Part shown: one piece after another, positions 50,320-61,844 of the stretch | How positions within the stretch are numbered: position 1 is the first letter of the stretch | Layout: the number at the start of each line of letters is the position of its first letter | Assembly: GCF_964204645.1 (NCBI RefSeq) | Contig: NC_134026.1 | Coordinates: 2,480,001 to 2,544,000 of the forward strand | Direction: 5' to 3' | Length of the DNA stretch: 64,000 bases | From: Tubulanus polymorphus | Taxonomy: Eukaryota > Nemertea > Palaeonemertea > Tubulaniformes > Tubulanidae | Notes under the pieces: model-generated | Databases searched by the model: none | Told to the model about the DNA's origin: nothing | The model's input: the letters and a program-made list of their open reading frames with translations, nothing else | Position numbers and translations under genes: made by a program

Positions 50320-53300
50320 CTATACAAAAGTATAGTGATTCTCGATAGCTCTGCCCTGTAGAGCTTGAGCCTGTTCGCGAGTCATATTTTCTAAAGATTC
50401 TGTTCTCATTCGTACGGAGCCACCGACTGTCCACACAGTTCCCACTGCGCTTTCACCACCGCTGGAATTAGTCGATCCCGTATTATGACTGTGCGGACTA
50501 CGAGGACGTTCGGCAGCCACGACGTAATCCATCAACGTAACGTCTGAAACGCCGCCCGATTCAAGCGGAATCGGATGAGTACGGAAATGTTCGAGCATAT
50601 CGAATATCGTTTGAAACCACAAGTGTTGAACTCGACACTGTCCTTCGCTATTGATCGTCATACGGAGATGCTGAAACACCGTTAAAAATATCATCGTGTA
50701 AAAATCTAAATCATATAAACATGAAAGAAATTAATGATTCACATTTAGTTCATTCAAGCTGCAAACTATTGATAAGTAACAAAATACACTTTTTGATATC
50801 TCAAATCATTTAGCCACCCTCTCTTGACGCCTATAGTAAGAATGCTGGTATAGCCACCTATAAGTGTCTACGTTTACGAGCAAATGATCACAGCCATGAA
50901 ATGAGTGAATTCGTAGAAAACACAGCAGGAACGGTTTAGGAATAGGAACTAATGAACTTGCCCTACACCGAGGAAATAGTTGGGTTGTATGATGAACGAG
51001 TTGTGGGCTTTTCTCTAACCCTGACTTACCTTAGCTCGACCCTGGAAGTTGAATGTGAGTACGTATTCGCCTTTCCTGGTTTCGCTTTGTCGAATGAGGA
51101 AGATACCGTGACCCGAAACGCCCTGTAACAACACAAACGTCGCAGCATCCATTCTCGATAACGTTCCATGAAACCACGGATAATCTCTTAACAACTGATC
51201 CATATTGACCTCGGCACCAGCTGTTATTCCGTGATCACCTGTGTGAAATAATTACAACACTTCAATACAAACACACAGTCTCACAGGAGCTTTAGTTTAA
51301 CTGCTCCATCAAAAAGACTTAGCATTCGATTCATGCATCTAGTTCCCAGCATTAAGTATTGAGGTACTGGCCACAAACCATCAATTACAATATGTAGCGA
51401 AAATTTGTTAATTTTCAGGGAAAATTCAACTGGATTATTAGTTTCCCAATTCCGAATGAAGTCAAGCCTACTTAATCCAGATCAGTTTGATCCAGGCCTT
51501 GATTCAATATGTTTATCATTTAAGGTTCACATACATAACTATATTGTCAACTAATATTCTCAGATTTCTCATTAATCATCACATCAGTCCCGAATTATCA
51601 GATTTAAAACAGGTTCTACAGTACGGTCGATCAAACAAGTCATCAAATAGATTCAGCTAGACTATCCCATTCAGTATTTCATTTACGCATCATTTGTATG
51701 ACGTACACGTACTTTGAAATAACAAGAAATAGATAGCGAAGAATAAATCAACAAATACCTGCTCCAATTCGAGGTGAACCTGCATCACTACTCGGACTTG
51801 CAGACAATCGATGTGTCGAAGCTAATCCGGCACTGGAACCAGTACGCATGATCGAACTAAGCGGTCTAGTAGGGGTACGTGGAGGTAACTCGGGTGGATG
51901 CTCACTGCTACTCAAACTGTTCTGAGACAATCGATTCTGAGATGATAAAACCGCCGATTCCATTTCTAAACGAGAGGAATCGCCAGATCTGAGGTATTGC
52001 ATTCAATGTATAAATCTTGATATGATTGCAATAAGATCAAGTACATGCTGGTTCTTACAAATCAGGAGCTATTACAATTTCCCCATATTTTTCTGACACT
52101 AGACCAAAAATTCCCTGAATGAAGTACAAGATATCCACAGCATGGGCTGTTTCTTATCACTTGTCACCATCAAGAACAACGCGACACCAAAAATTTCAAT
52201 TTTTCAATGTCTTTTCATGATTTTTTCAAGAAAAACTCCCAATGAATTTCCCAATGTGTAAGGACCAGAATGAGATAAGAACCCTGTATACAAGATGAAC
52301 ATACCTGCACCCTTCGGTGGCAAAGCAACAGATAGAGCACCTTGTGTTTTGCTAGCCATAGTAGCTGCACCGGGCGACCCTGTTACTGTAGGAGGACTAT
52401 AAAGAGATCCCTAAATGATTATCGTCATTATACACTCTATTCACAGCTCAATAAATGAAGGACTATTTACCAAGTAACTCGAGTTCTAGGTCTAATGCAA
52501 GCCTTTATCACAGCGAGCCAAGATTTCAACTCTTTCACATTCGGAGTTTCAAATATATATTCCACGTTATTCTCAGCCTGTGAAAGTGAATAAAACAATT
52601 TGAACAAAAAGCTTTGACGCCAGTTTAATTCGCACCAGTTCAATCCAGATTTTAATCTTATTTGAATGTCTTTTACAACAGGTCACATAAGTATCCATAA
52701 AATATGATGTTAAAATCCAGATTTAACATCATTCCAAATGATCCGAATGAAGCAGGTACTACAAAAAACTGCTATATATCATGAACTTTGGAAATACAGC
52801 TGTAACCACACTGACTGTACGGGCTCTACCGCGCAGCAGTTTTAGAGGGTAAATATTTTGAATAATAGAAAATCCTTACCCGGATAACAAAAGAATGTTC
52901 TCTATCAGGCATTTCTAGTGCAGTTGTCTCGCGAACTTCCGTGATTAGGTAACAAAACACACCACCTTTCGGTTTCAAACTCTAGAACACAGAAATATTC
53001 AATAATGAAAGAAAAAAACTAAAAGAACATTACAATTAAACTAAACCTCATGTAAGTTGGATGAACTTCCTAGAGGAATAGGTTCTGTCTACCCTTTATT
53101 CAAAATCACAGCACTTTCGTAGTCCAAATAATTGTTGGTGTATCAAAACCACTAGCCGGTTTTGTGTATTGAAGAATTACTTGCCTTGATTGGAGTATAA
53201 TATTCCAACATGAAACCGGCCGTTGTTTTAATCAGGCTCAATTTCGTTTTTTCCCAATGCGTTTTTCCTGTCTGATCCTCCCCGATCAACTGATGAACGA

Positions 53301-54003
53301 CGCTCTCTTTCAACACTTCCACGATCATTTTACGTATTTTAGATTTTTCCAGCTTGTCTTTGCCGCCTAAACCGAGATATCTACGCCGCGAATAGTTCAT
53401 ACTCGAATCCGACGCCAGTTCGACTTCGTCGGAGTTTTGTTTGTTAAAAAGTCCGCGCACGCTGCCTTTGAAACTTCGAAACGACCACTTGCGTAAACGA
53501 AACGGTTTATGTTTCGAGGCCTGTTCTCGTTCGCAATAGTCGTGTTCGCAGTCGTCGAATGTGATATCTTTCATCGACGAGTTTCTCATACTGGAAGGCA
53601 TCGTCGCCGGTCGCGACGCCGTATTCTGAAGTTGGTGGTCACCGTTTCGTAAAATCTGCGGTTTCGGCGGAAAATACGGTTCGAACATTTTAACGAGGGG
53701 TCGGTCGCCTTGGTCATTCGGAGTAGCGTGACAATATTCGTATTCTAGAATCTCTTCTTCTAGTAGGCGAGCGTGTTTAGTGTCGATGTGTTGAAAGAAA
53801 TAATGTCGAAATAACTGCTCGAAGTAACGCATGTATCTTCGACCGATTCCCGATTCGTCCAAGGTCGCGTTTTCTTGTATGAATTTGTTAAATCCGCTGA
53901 CGCACTCGAGCGCTAACGTCAAAGCTTGCTGTTCACAAAATTCAGTCCAGTCGACACCGCTGCTGCTACTAGTACTAGCTGCATCTCCATTCATAGCAGC
54001 CAT
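50320..54003 (-). CDS. SH2B: SH2B/Lnk-family adaptor protein
   Basis: Adaptor that links receptor tyrosine kinases (insulin receptor, JAK-coupled receptors) to downstream signalling at the membrane. About 628 aa. Exons: 53,185-54,003; 52,880-52,981; 52,471-52,577; 52,305-52,396; 51,759-51,965; 51,030-51,238; 50,320-50,670. N-terminal dimerisation (phenylalanine-zipper) region about 14-70 ([30 protein letters not shown]); split PH domain about 236-342 ([20 protein letters not shown] is highly typical); Ser/Pro-rich linker with [12 protein letters not shown] about 343-440; SH2 about 463-560 with WFHGTLSR and FLIRQSE, whose Arg would bind phosphotyrosine; the C-terminal IENHYTF matches the conserved tyrosine motif of SH2B1/SH2B2. 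Intron 1 starts with GC (ATCAAG|GCAAGT). An acceptor precedes the ATG, so a non-coding first exon lies upstream. Confidence 0.95.
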
Positions 54004-54972
54004 ATTCCTAAAACAATCAAAACTATTATAGATAATACGATTAGAAATGCGACCAGGGCCTAGTTTTACAAAAATAAGTTGGAAATATTTCATGTCTATG
54101 ATGGGTCCTCCTTATTACCGAGATGACGTAATTTACCGAGATGACATGAAATATAGCATATTTATTTACTCCTTATCGATTGTAACACTTGAAATCATGT
54201 TAAAGGGTAATAAGGAGGACCGTCTATGATTATGAACCACAAATGTCAATCTCATTCAATGTAACCAGGATCGGTTGTTGTTGAGAAAAAATGCACTTAC
54301 AACACTTTTTTGGTTGTTTTAATATCCTGAGCATGAGATTGATGGATGATCTACACGGCTACAACATTATATCGGATGATTACTAAAGGAGGACGGCACA
54401 CCGAATTGAGAACACGTCTTTGACAGTTGTAAATAAATTGAGATTGAATTGATTGTGTAGTAGGGATGGGCAAAAAGAATATAAAGTTGATGATACGATT
54501 AAAACAGCAGAACGATTACGTTTTCAAATGATGAAATATTGAAGACAAGTTACCTGCCTGATAAGTCAAGGGCAAGAGTAATAAATCACGATTGTAGTAA
54601 GTGTAAATGCGAATAAATTAAATCAGAATGAATGAACGCGCAGTGACTTCCATTTCCATGGCTCAATCAGATTGCGCAAATTTCGTTTCGTCTGTCGATG
54701 TTTAGCATTGTAGCAACAACACCAGCCCTGCACTTTTTGGTAGGTTCGAATCCCACTCACTCCACGCATTATTGGGGTTTTGTTGGCGGTTAGAGTGCAT
54801 GAAATGGTATAAGTGCTAAAATTCAAAAAGATTCAAATTTGTACCAAATACCATATCATATGCCATTGCAATGGCAATGCCAATGCCAGGTTTTCAACCG
54901 ACGGTGCAGGTTTGCACAACGGGCCAATATTCAATCCGCGTTTTACAGCGTACCGACGAGTAAAATGATAAA
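54004..54972. promoter_or_regulatory. Divergent region between SH2B and APPBP2
   Basis: 969 bp between start codons of divergent genes. It should contain the non-coding first exon of SH2B (an acceptor sits at 54,009-54,010) and the APPBP2 promoter. A small inverted-repeat element occupies 54,094-54,230. A T-loop-like GGTTCGAATCCC occurs at 54,743, but no tRNA can be folded around it. Confidence 0.6.
54094..54230. mobile_element. 119-bp MITE with 9-bp target-site duplication
   Basis: GTCTATGAT flanks the element exactly (54,094-54,102 and 54,222-54,230). Its ends carry a 16-bp perfect inverted repeat, GGTCCTCCTTATTACC at 54,104-54,119 and its complement at 54,206-54,221. The interior repeats TACCGAGATGAC twice. 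A 9-bp duplication with G-rich ends fits Mutator or Merlin superfamilies. No coding capacity. Confidence 0.85.
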
Positions 54973-57900
54973 ATGGCTTCCGCATTAGAATGGGTTCCCG
55001 ATTCGCTGTATAATACTGCCATTTCAACTGTTGTCGCTCACTATGCCAAGTTCAGAAAGGAGTTGAGGACATTGCCAGAAAATGTACAATTCGATATTTT
55101 CTACAAGGTCAGTCTTGTTTTCGATATTCACCCAGATATTTATTGATTTTCATTTCGTTACGTGTAACGTAAGCGAAACCAAGATTGATTTGTATTGAAT
55201 TGAATTGTTATTTTATTTACATTTTGTTTATACGTGTTATTTTTTCAGTTGTACAATAAGGGTAGACTATGTCAGCTGGGTATGGAGTTCTCCGAACTGG
55301 ACACATTTGCCAGAGTGCTTAAGGTTAATGATAAAAGGTAACAATGTCATCCAAACAAACATTCTTTCTTTACTTTCTGTCGTCAGCTGGCAGCCTCAAT
55401 TTGTTGATGAATTATACAGTTTTTGGGTGTGTGTGCAAAAAATAGATATAGATATTTCGATGACCATTATTCTCCATCTATTCTATCATTTGACTCATAG
55501 CTAACCCTGTTAAGGTTAAGGCTACAATTCAAGTTAAATAGTTGGTGGTTGTATATACATCTTACATGCCGCTTGTGTCAATAGTTACAGCGCTCACCAC
55601 CAGACACCAATGACAGAAAACTTGTTATCGTTTGACAAGAATCGCCTTGATCAGCAATGAGTCTCCAAGACTCACAGCAAAAAAGTTGTAAATGTAGATG
55701 ACAGTGGATAGAGTTAAATACCCATCGCATGTTGACTCTGAATTTCAGTGAATTTAGGATTGTGATGAATATCGATTATGAAGAATTGTTATTTTTCAGG
55801 GATTTGCTTCACCATTGTTTCCAAGCATTAATGGATCATATGGATCACGGAGTTGAAGTATCAACTTGCTTATCAGATTCTTATTCTCAACACTGCTGTG
55901 TGACTGATATTAAAAACAGACCTTCACTAGATAAAGCCATACAACTCGGTTTTATGCTCGGTAATTACGCTATGTTAATTTGATCAATCTGTAATGTAAT
56001 GCATTTAATTCAATTTGGATTCAAATTTGAAGTTTTTGAAATGTTTTTAATGCTGAATGGGGTCAAATATTTTTATCAACCCGCCTCAATTCAATGATTC
56101 TCTGCTATATTTGACTATAAAAGTTGCAATCATTTCCTCCTAAAGCGAAATTATAACTCACAACTTTGTAAATGTATTTCAATCACAGCTGATAAGTTGG
56201 ATGATTTTATATTGAAGGTGGTTTTCTCAGCGATGCTGGCTGGAATTATGAAGCCGAGAGTGTAATGCATTCTTGTCTACAGATTTGTAAACAAGTCAAT
56301 GAAGCTGAATATTGGTATAAAGCGTTTGAATGTTGTGTGAGGTATGTATGAGTGATTGTCAATGTCATCTAGTTACACAGTTAGGTATCATCCCGGACTA
56401 ACGCGCCGTATTTGTGCATCAAAAAATGATTTTAAGTTTCCATACTTGGGCCAGTTGCTCAAAGGTTGTTTAGAGTTAACCAGTGGATTGTTGACATAGT
56501 GACAATTGAAAGTTCATTGTTACTATGGTATTTATCCACTGGTTATCTTTAACCAACTTTTGAGCAACTGGGCCCTGATTTTAAATCCGCAAATGCCGAA
56601 TAATTACTAATTAATCAATCGGTGAAACACGTTATCTATGTATTTCAGATTGATGCATGTTCGTAATTTTAATTGTAAGTTCAGCGAGGCCGATGAAAGT
56701 TACGCGGAAGGGATTCGATTTCTTAATCGACTGAAAGATAAAGGTTTTACCGTGAACAAAGCGAATTTATACTCGGAGCGTTGCGCGTTCCTATTTGCCA
56801 AAAGTCAGTATGATGAGGTATGTAAAGATTGTAGTAGTACAATCTATAGACAATCAGTATTAAATCAATAACACCATTTTTTCATACGTTCATATCAACT
56901 GTAAGATTCGAATTGCGGCGTCAGGTTCCTACTAAACCCTGCCGAAGCCGAATACAGTAAACCTCGCCTAACTCTGACATACTGAGACAGGCAAAATTGG
57001 TCCGAAGTCTGAGTTAAGGATAGAAAGATATGTTAGGAAGTTACGAGTCTGGGTATATCCGAGTAAATTGATGTTTACTGTATAAATTCTGGTTCATTGA
57101 TCATGCTTTCAGGCATACAGATATTGCTGTTTCGCATTAAAAGAACTGACCGATGTGCTTCCATCAAAGGTATGAGATGCTGTTCAAAATTTCTGTTTAT
57201 TTTCTGATGAATGAATGAAATGAATATCCGATTATTTTCATTTTATTCAGACTCAGATCGATGTTTTTCGTCAATGTGGTAAAGTAAGTTCTGTTCGCTA
57301 TAAATTCATAAATGATTATTATACAAAATGTTCATTCATAGACCGCGTGAATAAATGCTTATTTCATTCTTCAGGTATGTGTGGTAAAACGACATTTCAA
57401 GAAGGCTGAATTGTTGATTCGACATGCTGTACAAATAGCCAGGTAAAACCCTGTCCCAGTAACATAGTCATGTGAAGTTTATCCAGCTTTCGTCATCAGA
57501 AATGTTTGTCTTTCTTTCCAGAGAAAAATTTGGTCCAAAGCACCATAAATATGCGGATACGTTATTAGATTATGGGTTTTATTTGCTCAATGTTGACTCG
57601 ATAACAAAAGCCGTAAAAGTTTATCAGGTAGCATGAATTTTAAGTTAATGAGTTTTGCGGTTGAATTGCTATGTTATTTCACTCATGCACATTCAAAGTT
57701 CAAAATTCAACCTTTATACTTGTTTTAGAATTGAATGAATTGTCATCCCTCACCTTTCCAGATGGCTCTAGCTATTCGACAAGGTGTTTTTGGTGGAAAT
57801 AATCTCCTCGTAGCCATGGCTCATGAAGATTTGGCTTATTCTTCCTACGTTAGCGAATACAGTTCGGGGAGATTTTCTGATGCGCGGTAATTACTGTCGC

Positions 57901-59049
57901 AAATAATTAGAAATCTTAAGTAGTATCATAAAGCTTTGTGTAAAAATAAATGATACCCGATTTTATCTTCAGAGAGCATGCGGAAAGAGCTATTGAAATC
58001 ATCTTGCACATACTACCCGAAGATCACCTTTTATCCGCCTCTTCGAAACGTGTTAAAGGTAAAAAATACCCGTAAGAAATCCTAATTTATCGAAAGAATC
58101 AACTTTAATTATATTGCAATTGTAATTTCAGCTCTGATTTTGGAAGAGGTCGCCATTGATAGCACGAACAAAGAATTGGAAGATAGTCTACTACACGAGG
58201 CCCAGGATTTACATCTGGCATCTCTCGCTTTAGCGAAGAAAGCTTTTGGAGAGAATAACGTTCAAACTGCCAAACACTACGGCAATCTAGGTCGGCTTTA
58301 TCAATCGATGCATAGATATAAGGTAAGGTAAATTAAGATCAACCAAAAACGGAAATTTGATTCACATTTCCCGTCTTAATATCGTTTTAATTACATGCTT
58401 TTTAGGAAGCCGAAACTATGCATCTAAAAGCAATAGAAATCAAGGAAAATTTACTTGGTAAAGAGGATTATGAGGTGGCTCTCTCGGTCGGTCATCTCGC
58501 ATCTTTATATAACTACGACATACGCAATTATGTCGAAGCTGAAAAATTATACCTTCGATCAATAAGTATCGGTACGTTTGAGTTTGTTGAAATAACAGGG
58601 TTCTCCAAAGTGTTAGAAGAATTTGGTAGTTAACTTTTCATGATAATTTTAAATAAAGTGCTTAAGAAGTGCTTATTTCTGACTTTTGGTGACAAAAGTA
58701 CTTGCATTTGCCTCAGCTTTACTACGATGAATCGTGACAGGCAAATTGTAGAGTAATTATGTTGGTGAAAACAATCACAACGTTTGTTTGTTTATTAATT
58801 TCAGGAAAAAAACTGTTCGGTCCCGGTTATAGCGGATTGGAATACGACTATCGCGGACTGTTGCGTTTATATCACAGCATCGAAGACAATCAAAAAGCTA
58901 TGGAATATACTGTGATACTGCATCAATGGAATCAACTAAGAGACAGGAACAATCTAGAAAACTCAAAACCTCTCGAATTAGAATCAACGATCATCGACAA
59001 TTTAAGCGAAGTGATCGATACTTTTTTTGTGATGGAACCGGTTTCTTGA
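54973..59049 (+). CDS. APPBP2: Amyloid protein-binding protein 2 (APPBP2/PAT1-like)
   Basis: TPR-repeat protein; in mammals it is associated with microtubules and APP trafficking and is a substrate-recognition subunit for cullin-2 ubiquitin ligases. 584 aa (human 585). Exons: 54,973-55,107; 55,249-55,337; 55,800-55,960; 56,218-56,341; 56,649-56,817; 57,113-57,169; 57,251-57,283; 57,375-57,442; 57,522-57,627; 57,762-57,886; 57,973-58,058; 58,132-58,322; 58,406-58,571; 58,805-59,049. The opening MASALEWVPDSLYNTAIS and LPENVQFDIFYKLY are typical of the family. Successive helical repeats follow (ADESYAEGIRFLNRLK, AKHYGNLGRLYQSMHRYKEA, ALSVGHLASLYNYD). The seventh exon is a 33-nt microexon (TQIDVFRQCGK). 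An AATAAA lies at 59,724. Confidence 0.97.
56448..56575. mobile_element. Palindromic MITE-like element in APPBP2 intron
   Basis: GGGCCAGTTGCTCAAAGG at 56,448 pairs with CTTTTGAGCAACTGGGCCC ending at 56,575. Inner arms also pair (TTAACCAGTGGAT with ATCCACTGGTTA), so nearly the whole 128 bp can fold into one hairpin. I could not identify a clean target-site duplication. Confidence 0.75.
56955..57080. mobile_element. pogo/Tigger-like MITE in APPBP2 intron
   Basis: CAGTAAACCTCG at 56,955 and its inverse ATGTTTACTG ending at 57,080 form short terminal inverted repeats, flanked on both sides by TA, the target of pogo/Tc1-mariner elements. The interior has GAGTTAAGGA and GGTCCGAAGTC motifs and no coding capacity. 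Confidence 0.7.
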
Positions 59050-60188
59050 GAGATATGGGAATCTATCTCGTGTTAAGTCTTTCGTTGATGGTGCATATGG
59101 AATCTATTGTATATTATTTATTAAGAGGTGGTGAAATCTATGTGGATGAATGGAAGTACCGCTTGTGCTTAGGAGTCAATTGTATAATTACTTATGATTA
59201 TGGAAATTAAGCGCTCTTACATTAACAAGTTCAGTTAATTCTTTGTACTGCGATAGTTCATTATATTAATGAATGATATTGTGTAAATTTTCTTATAATG
59301 GAACTAGCTTAAATCAAGTCTCAGGTTCAGATAAAAGGGAAAGAAGTTAAGTTAAAAATACATGTACTTACACGGTGTATTGTGGAGTGGTGTTTTGATT
59401 GTTATGCGATGCTGTCGTACTCGAGAAATACTTTGTGTTTTCTTTCACTCGGTGAAAGCAACCGAGGCTAACAGTAAAATGTTTGAACGTCAACTCTGGT
59501 GCCAAATTATAACGATTTTGTGTACAACATTGAATGATGCGATGAATGTATTGAATTAATGTGTGTAGAATCATTATTCATATGTATATTAGATACACTC
59601 ATCTCCATGTTTGTGAAGTTGATTGACTTAAGCTTAATGTGTTTACTATACATGTATACATATTTGATCTGTGCTAAGATATGCAGACGCATGTATATAT
59701 TGTACAAACTGCTTTCAGAGAGGAATAAACTCCCTCATACAATTCCACTACGGTGTACATTATACATAGGACTTACACATTGAATGTCTGTTTTAAAGGC
59801 TTATTATCGTGTGAATGTATTGCAATGTATATAAAAGTCTATTGGCTAATTAAATTAAAGCAAAACTGTATGTTAATATAAAAATCTTTCTGTTCATGTT
59901 GAATGTAGTCCAACGGATATACGAGGTGCGGGATAAAAGACCAGTTGCTGAGTTGAGACAAGTTCCAGTCGACCTAATATATACTAAGTGATCGCTTCAT
60001 TCTATGAGTTGTACAACAGATGCGATGTAAAAACGGGTCATCAGATATGGGGTGAAGAAGTAACCATCCAAGTCTTGTCAAGTCCGACAAATGTGAATAA
60101 TACGTGAAGATCTGGGGTTCTGTCCTCGAGGGGGGAAACTTCAATAGAAAGTAAAACAACAGATTCCATGTTACTTAAACTAAAATAT
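59050..60188. other. Convergent spacer, APPBP2 / SRR1 3' ends
   Basis: Mostly APPBP2 3' untranslated region (AATAAA candidate at 59,724-59,729). ORFs here lack any recognisable protein signature. Confidence 0.65.
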
Positions 60189-61639
60189 CTATTGTCGGCT
60201 TGTATCTTTACATCTAATGATCTCTACATCATCTTCATACACAGGAATATCGCAATTATTCCAAAACTGTTCATTTATATCTTCACTTGATACAGAGAAT
60301 GTCTGAATGGAAGTGTTACAAAACATACTTTCAATATCAGCGGATACACTAATCGGGTGTTCGCACAATCGAGGCAGTATCTTGTATTATACATTAAGGA
60401 ACAAACGAGAAGTTTGTTATAATGAAATTGTACTCAGAAAAATAACATTGACAAGGATACATTATTAATATATTTGTACTGGGTTTCCATTACTTTGTCG
60501 AGTAATCTGGAAATATGAAGACAGCTTCAGCCATAAAATAATCTATAAAGCTCATAGTTTCAGGTAATGAATTGAGAGACTAGATACAAATGAACTGCGG
60601 GTAAGATTTCAGATTTCTAATTGGTTTTACTCACCTGGATTTCATTTCACTAAAACTATTACCGATAATTGATATTTCTTGGAGTTTTTCACGAGACCAG
60701 TTCGCCCATAGTAAATTATTGTACAAAGCCTTTCCACAATGAGGCATATAAAACACAGTTGGTCCAGATACCAAATGCTTCCCTTCCTTAGAAATATGTA
60801 AAAACAAATAATAAATTGTGTCATGTTCCCTGTTATATTTACTTTTAAAGAAAAGCACAAAGGCCTACGTACTTCATTCTTGTCCTCGATGGAAAATTCT
60901 ATTTCTTTCAGGATGTTCAGCTCATTTGAAGTAAACATAGGGTCGAAGCATACACAATTTGATTTTGGAATCTGAAGAAAATGCATCAGAATAAATTTCA
61001 TTCATAAGGAAACTTAACTCAATTGGAAGTTGTTAAGAAGTCTTGAATGAAGGTATCTACCTGCAGTTTTTCTGTGATAAGATATAAAACCATCAATTGG
61101 TATCTGGCAGTGATACATGTAACAAATTGCCCTAAACCATAACAGACAATTTTCAGTTTGTGACATTCCCCTGGTCTCCAACATCGCAATTCACCTGAAA
61201 CAAAAAACAATACAGATGATTTATATTCAATTTCTAAGACCAATGAATTTGACAATTTGTCTTATTTTTACCTGCAATGGATTCCGCAATATCAATGACT
61301 GATGGCTCATTTCTACAAAAACAGAAATATATAATTCATTGTGTATCAAATACCAACACTAGGCTGATAAAGGTGAAAACGAAACAAAAATGGTGACAAG
61401 AGGGATAGAGTCTATAAGAATTGCCAATTGGACATGCTTAAGGTTAAAAGTGGATAATGACATTGACACTGACAGACTGTTTTGGTATCTAACCTTATTG
61501 CTCGAAAACGATGCTCGATATCTGAATAACTAACTACACCAGCAGTTAATGGGTCTGATTTTAAATCTGAGATAGTTGTGCATCTTTGATCCCTCTTGTT
61601 CTTCTTATGTTTAACAACTTTAAACTCCGATTCCAGCAT
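60189..61639 (-). CDS. SRRD: SRR1-domain protein (SRRD-like)
   Basis: SRR1-like protein; the plant namesake acts in phytochrome/clock signalling, while animal homologues are linked to heme and circadian control, with the molecular activity unknown. Exons: 61,494-61,639; 61,272-61,312; 61,061-61,194; 60,873-60,971; 60,635-60,786; 60,189-60,348. This chain is in frame and gives about 243 aa. Typical motifs: [13 protein letters not shown] at the N-terminus, [50 protein letters not shown] and, near the end, [12 protein letters not shown] (family F-N-D-T-S-x-H-x-F). Oddity: relatives have about 30 more residues between IGNSF and this motif. A candidate exon at 60,494-60,579 would supply them but is one base out of phase. 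Confidence 0.82.
60494..60579 (-). pseudogene. Candidate SRR1 exon, off by one base
   Basis: After CTAG it reads [20 protein letters not shown] then FIFPDYST and ends at a GTAATG donor in phase 2, which fits the last exon exactly. The acceptor side gives phase 0 where the previous exon ends in phase 2. It has the helical character expected at this place in SRR1 proteins. It could be a real exon with a sequence error, a decayed exon, or chance. Confidence 0.35.
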
Positions 61640-61844
61640 GATTTTTTTAAGTTTTGACAGTCGAAAAACAAAATTGTAGGGTGACGACTGTACTAATTCA
61701 TGCAAAATTTAAGTTCGAATCCCACTACTATAACCGTGTCCTCACTCGCCAGAGTTGGTACCCTCACTCACCAGAGGTAGTTCTGGGAATATATCGTAAA
61801 AGGTTAAGGAACTGTCATTAATTAGTCTGATTATAGGTACGAAC
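61640..61844. promoter_or_regulatory. Short bidirectional promoter, SRR1 / MMAB
   Basis: Only 205 bp separate the SRR1 start codon (minus) and the MMAB start codon (plus), so both promoters and 5' leaders share this segment. It includes an imperfect direct repeat (CCTCACTCGCCAGAG and CCTCACTCACCAGAG) at about 61,740-61,775. I see no TATA box. Confidence 0.7.

Noticed and set aside
54735-54765. GGTTCGAATCCC, T-loop-like; a similar GTTCGAATCCCACT occurs near 61,712
   Set aside because: No cloverleaf around either site; at most old SINE fragments.
55205-55504. 99-codon plus-strand ORF
   Set aside because: Different frame running through an APPBP2 exon and its intron.
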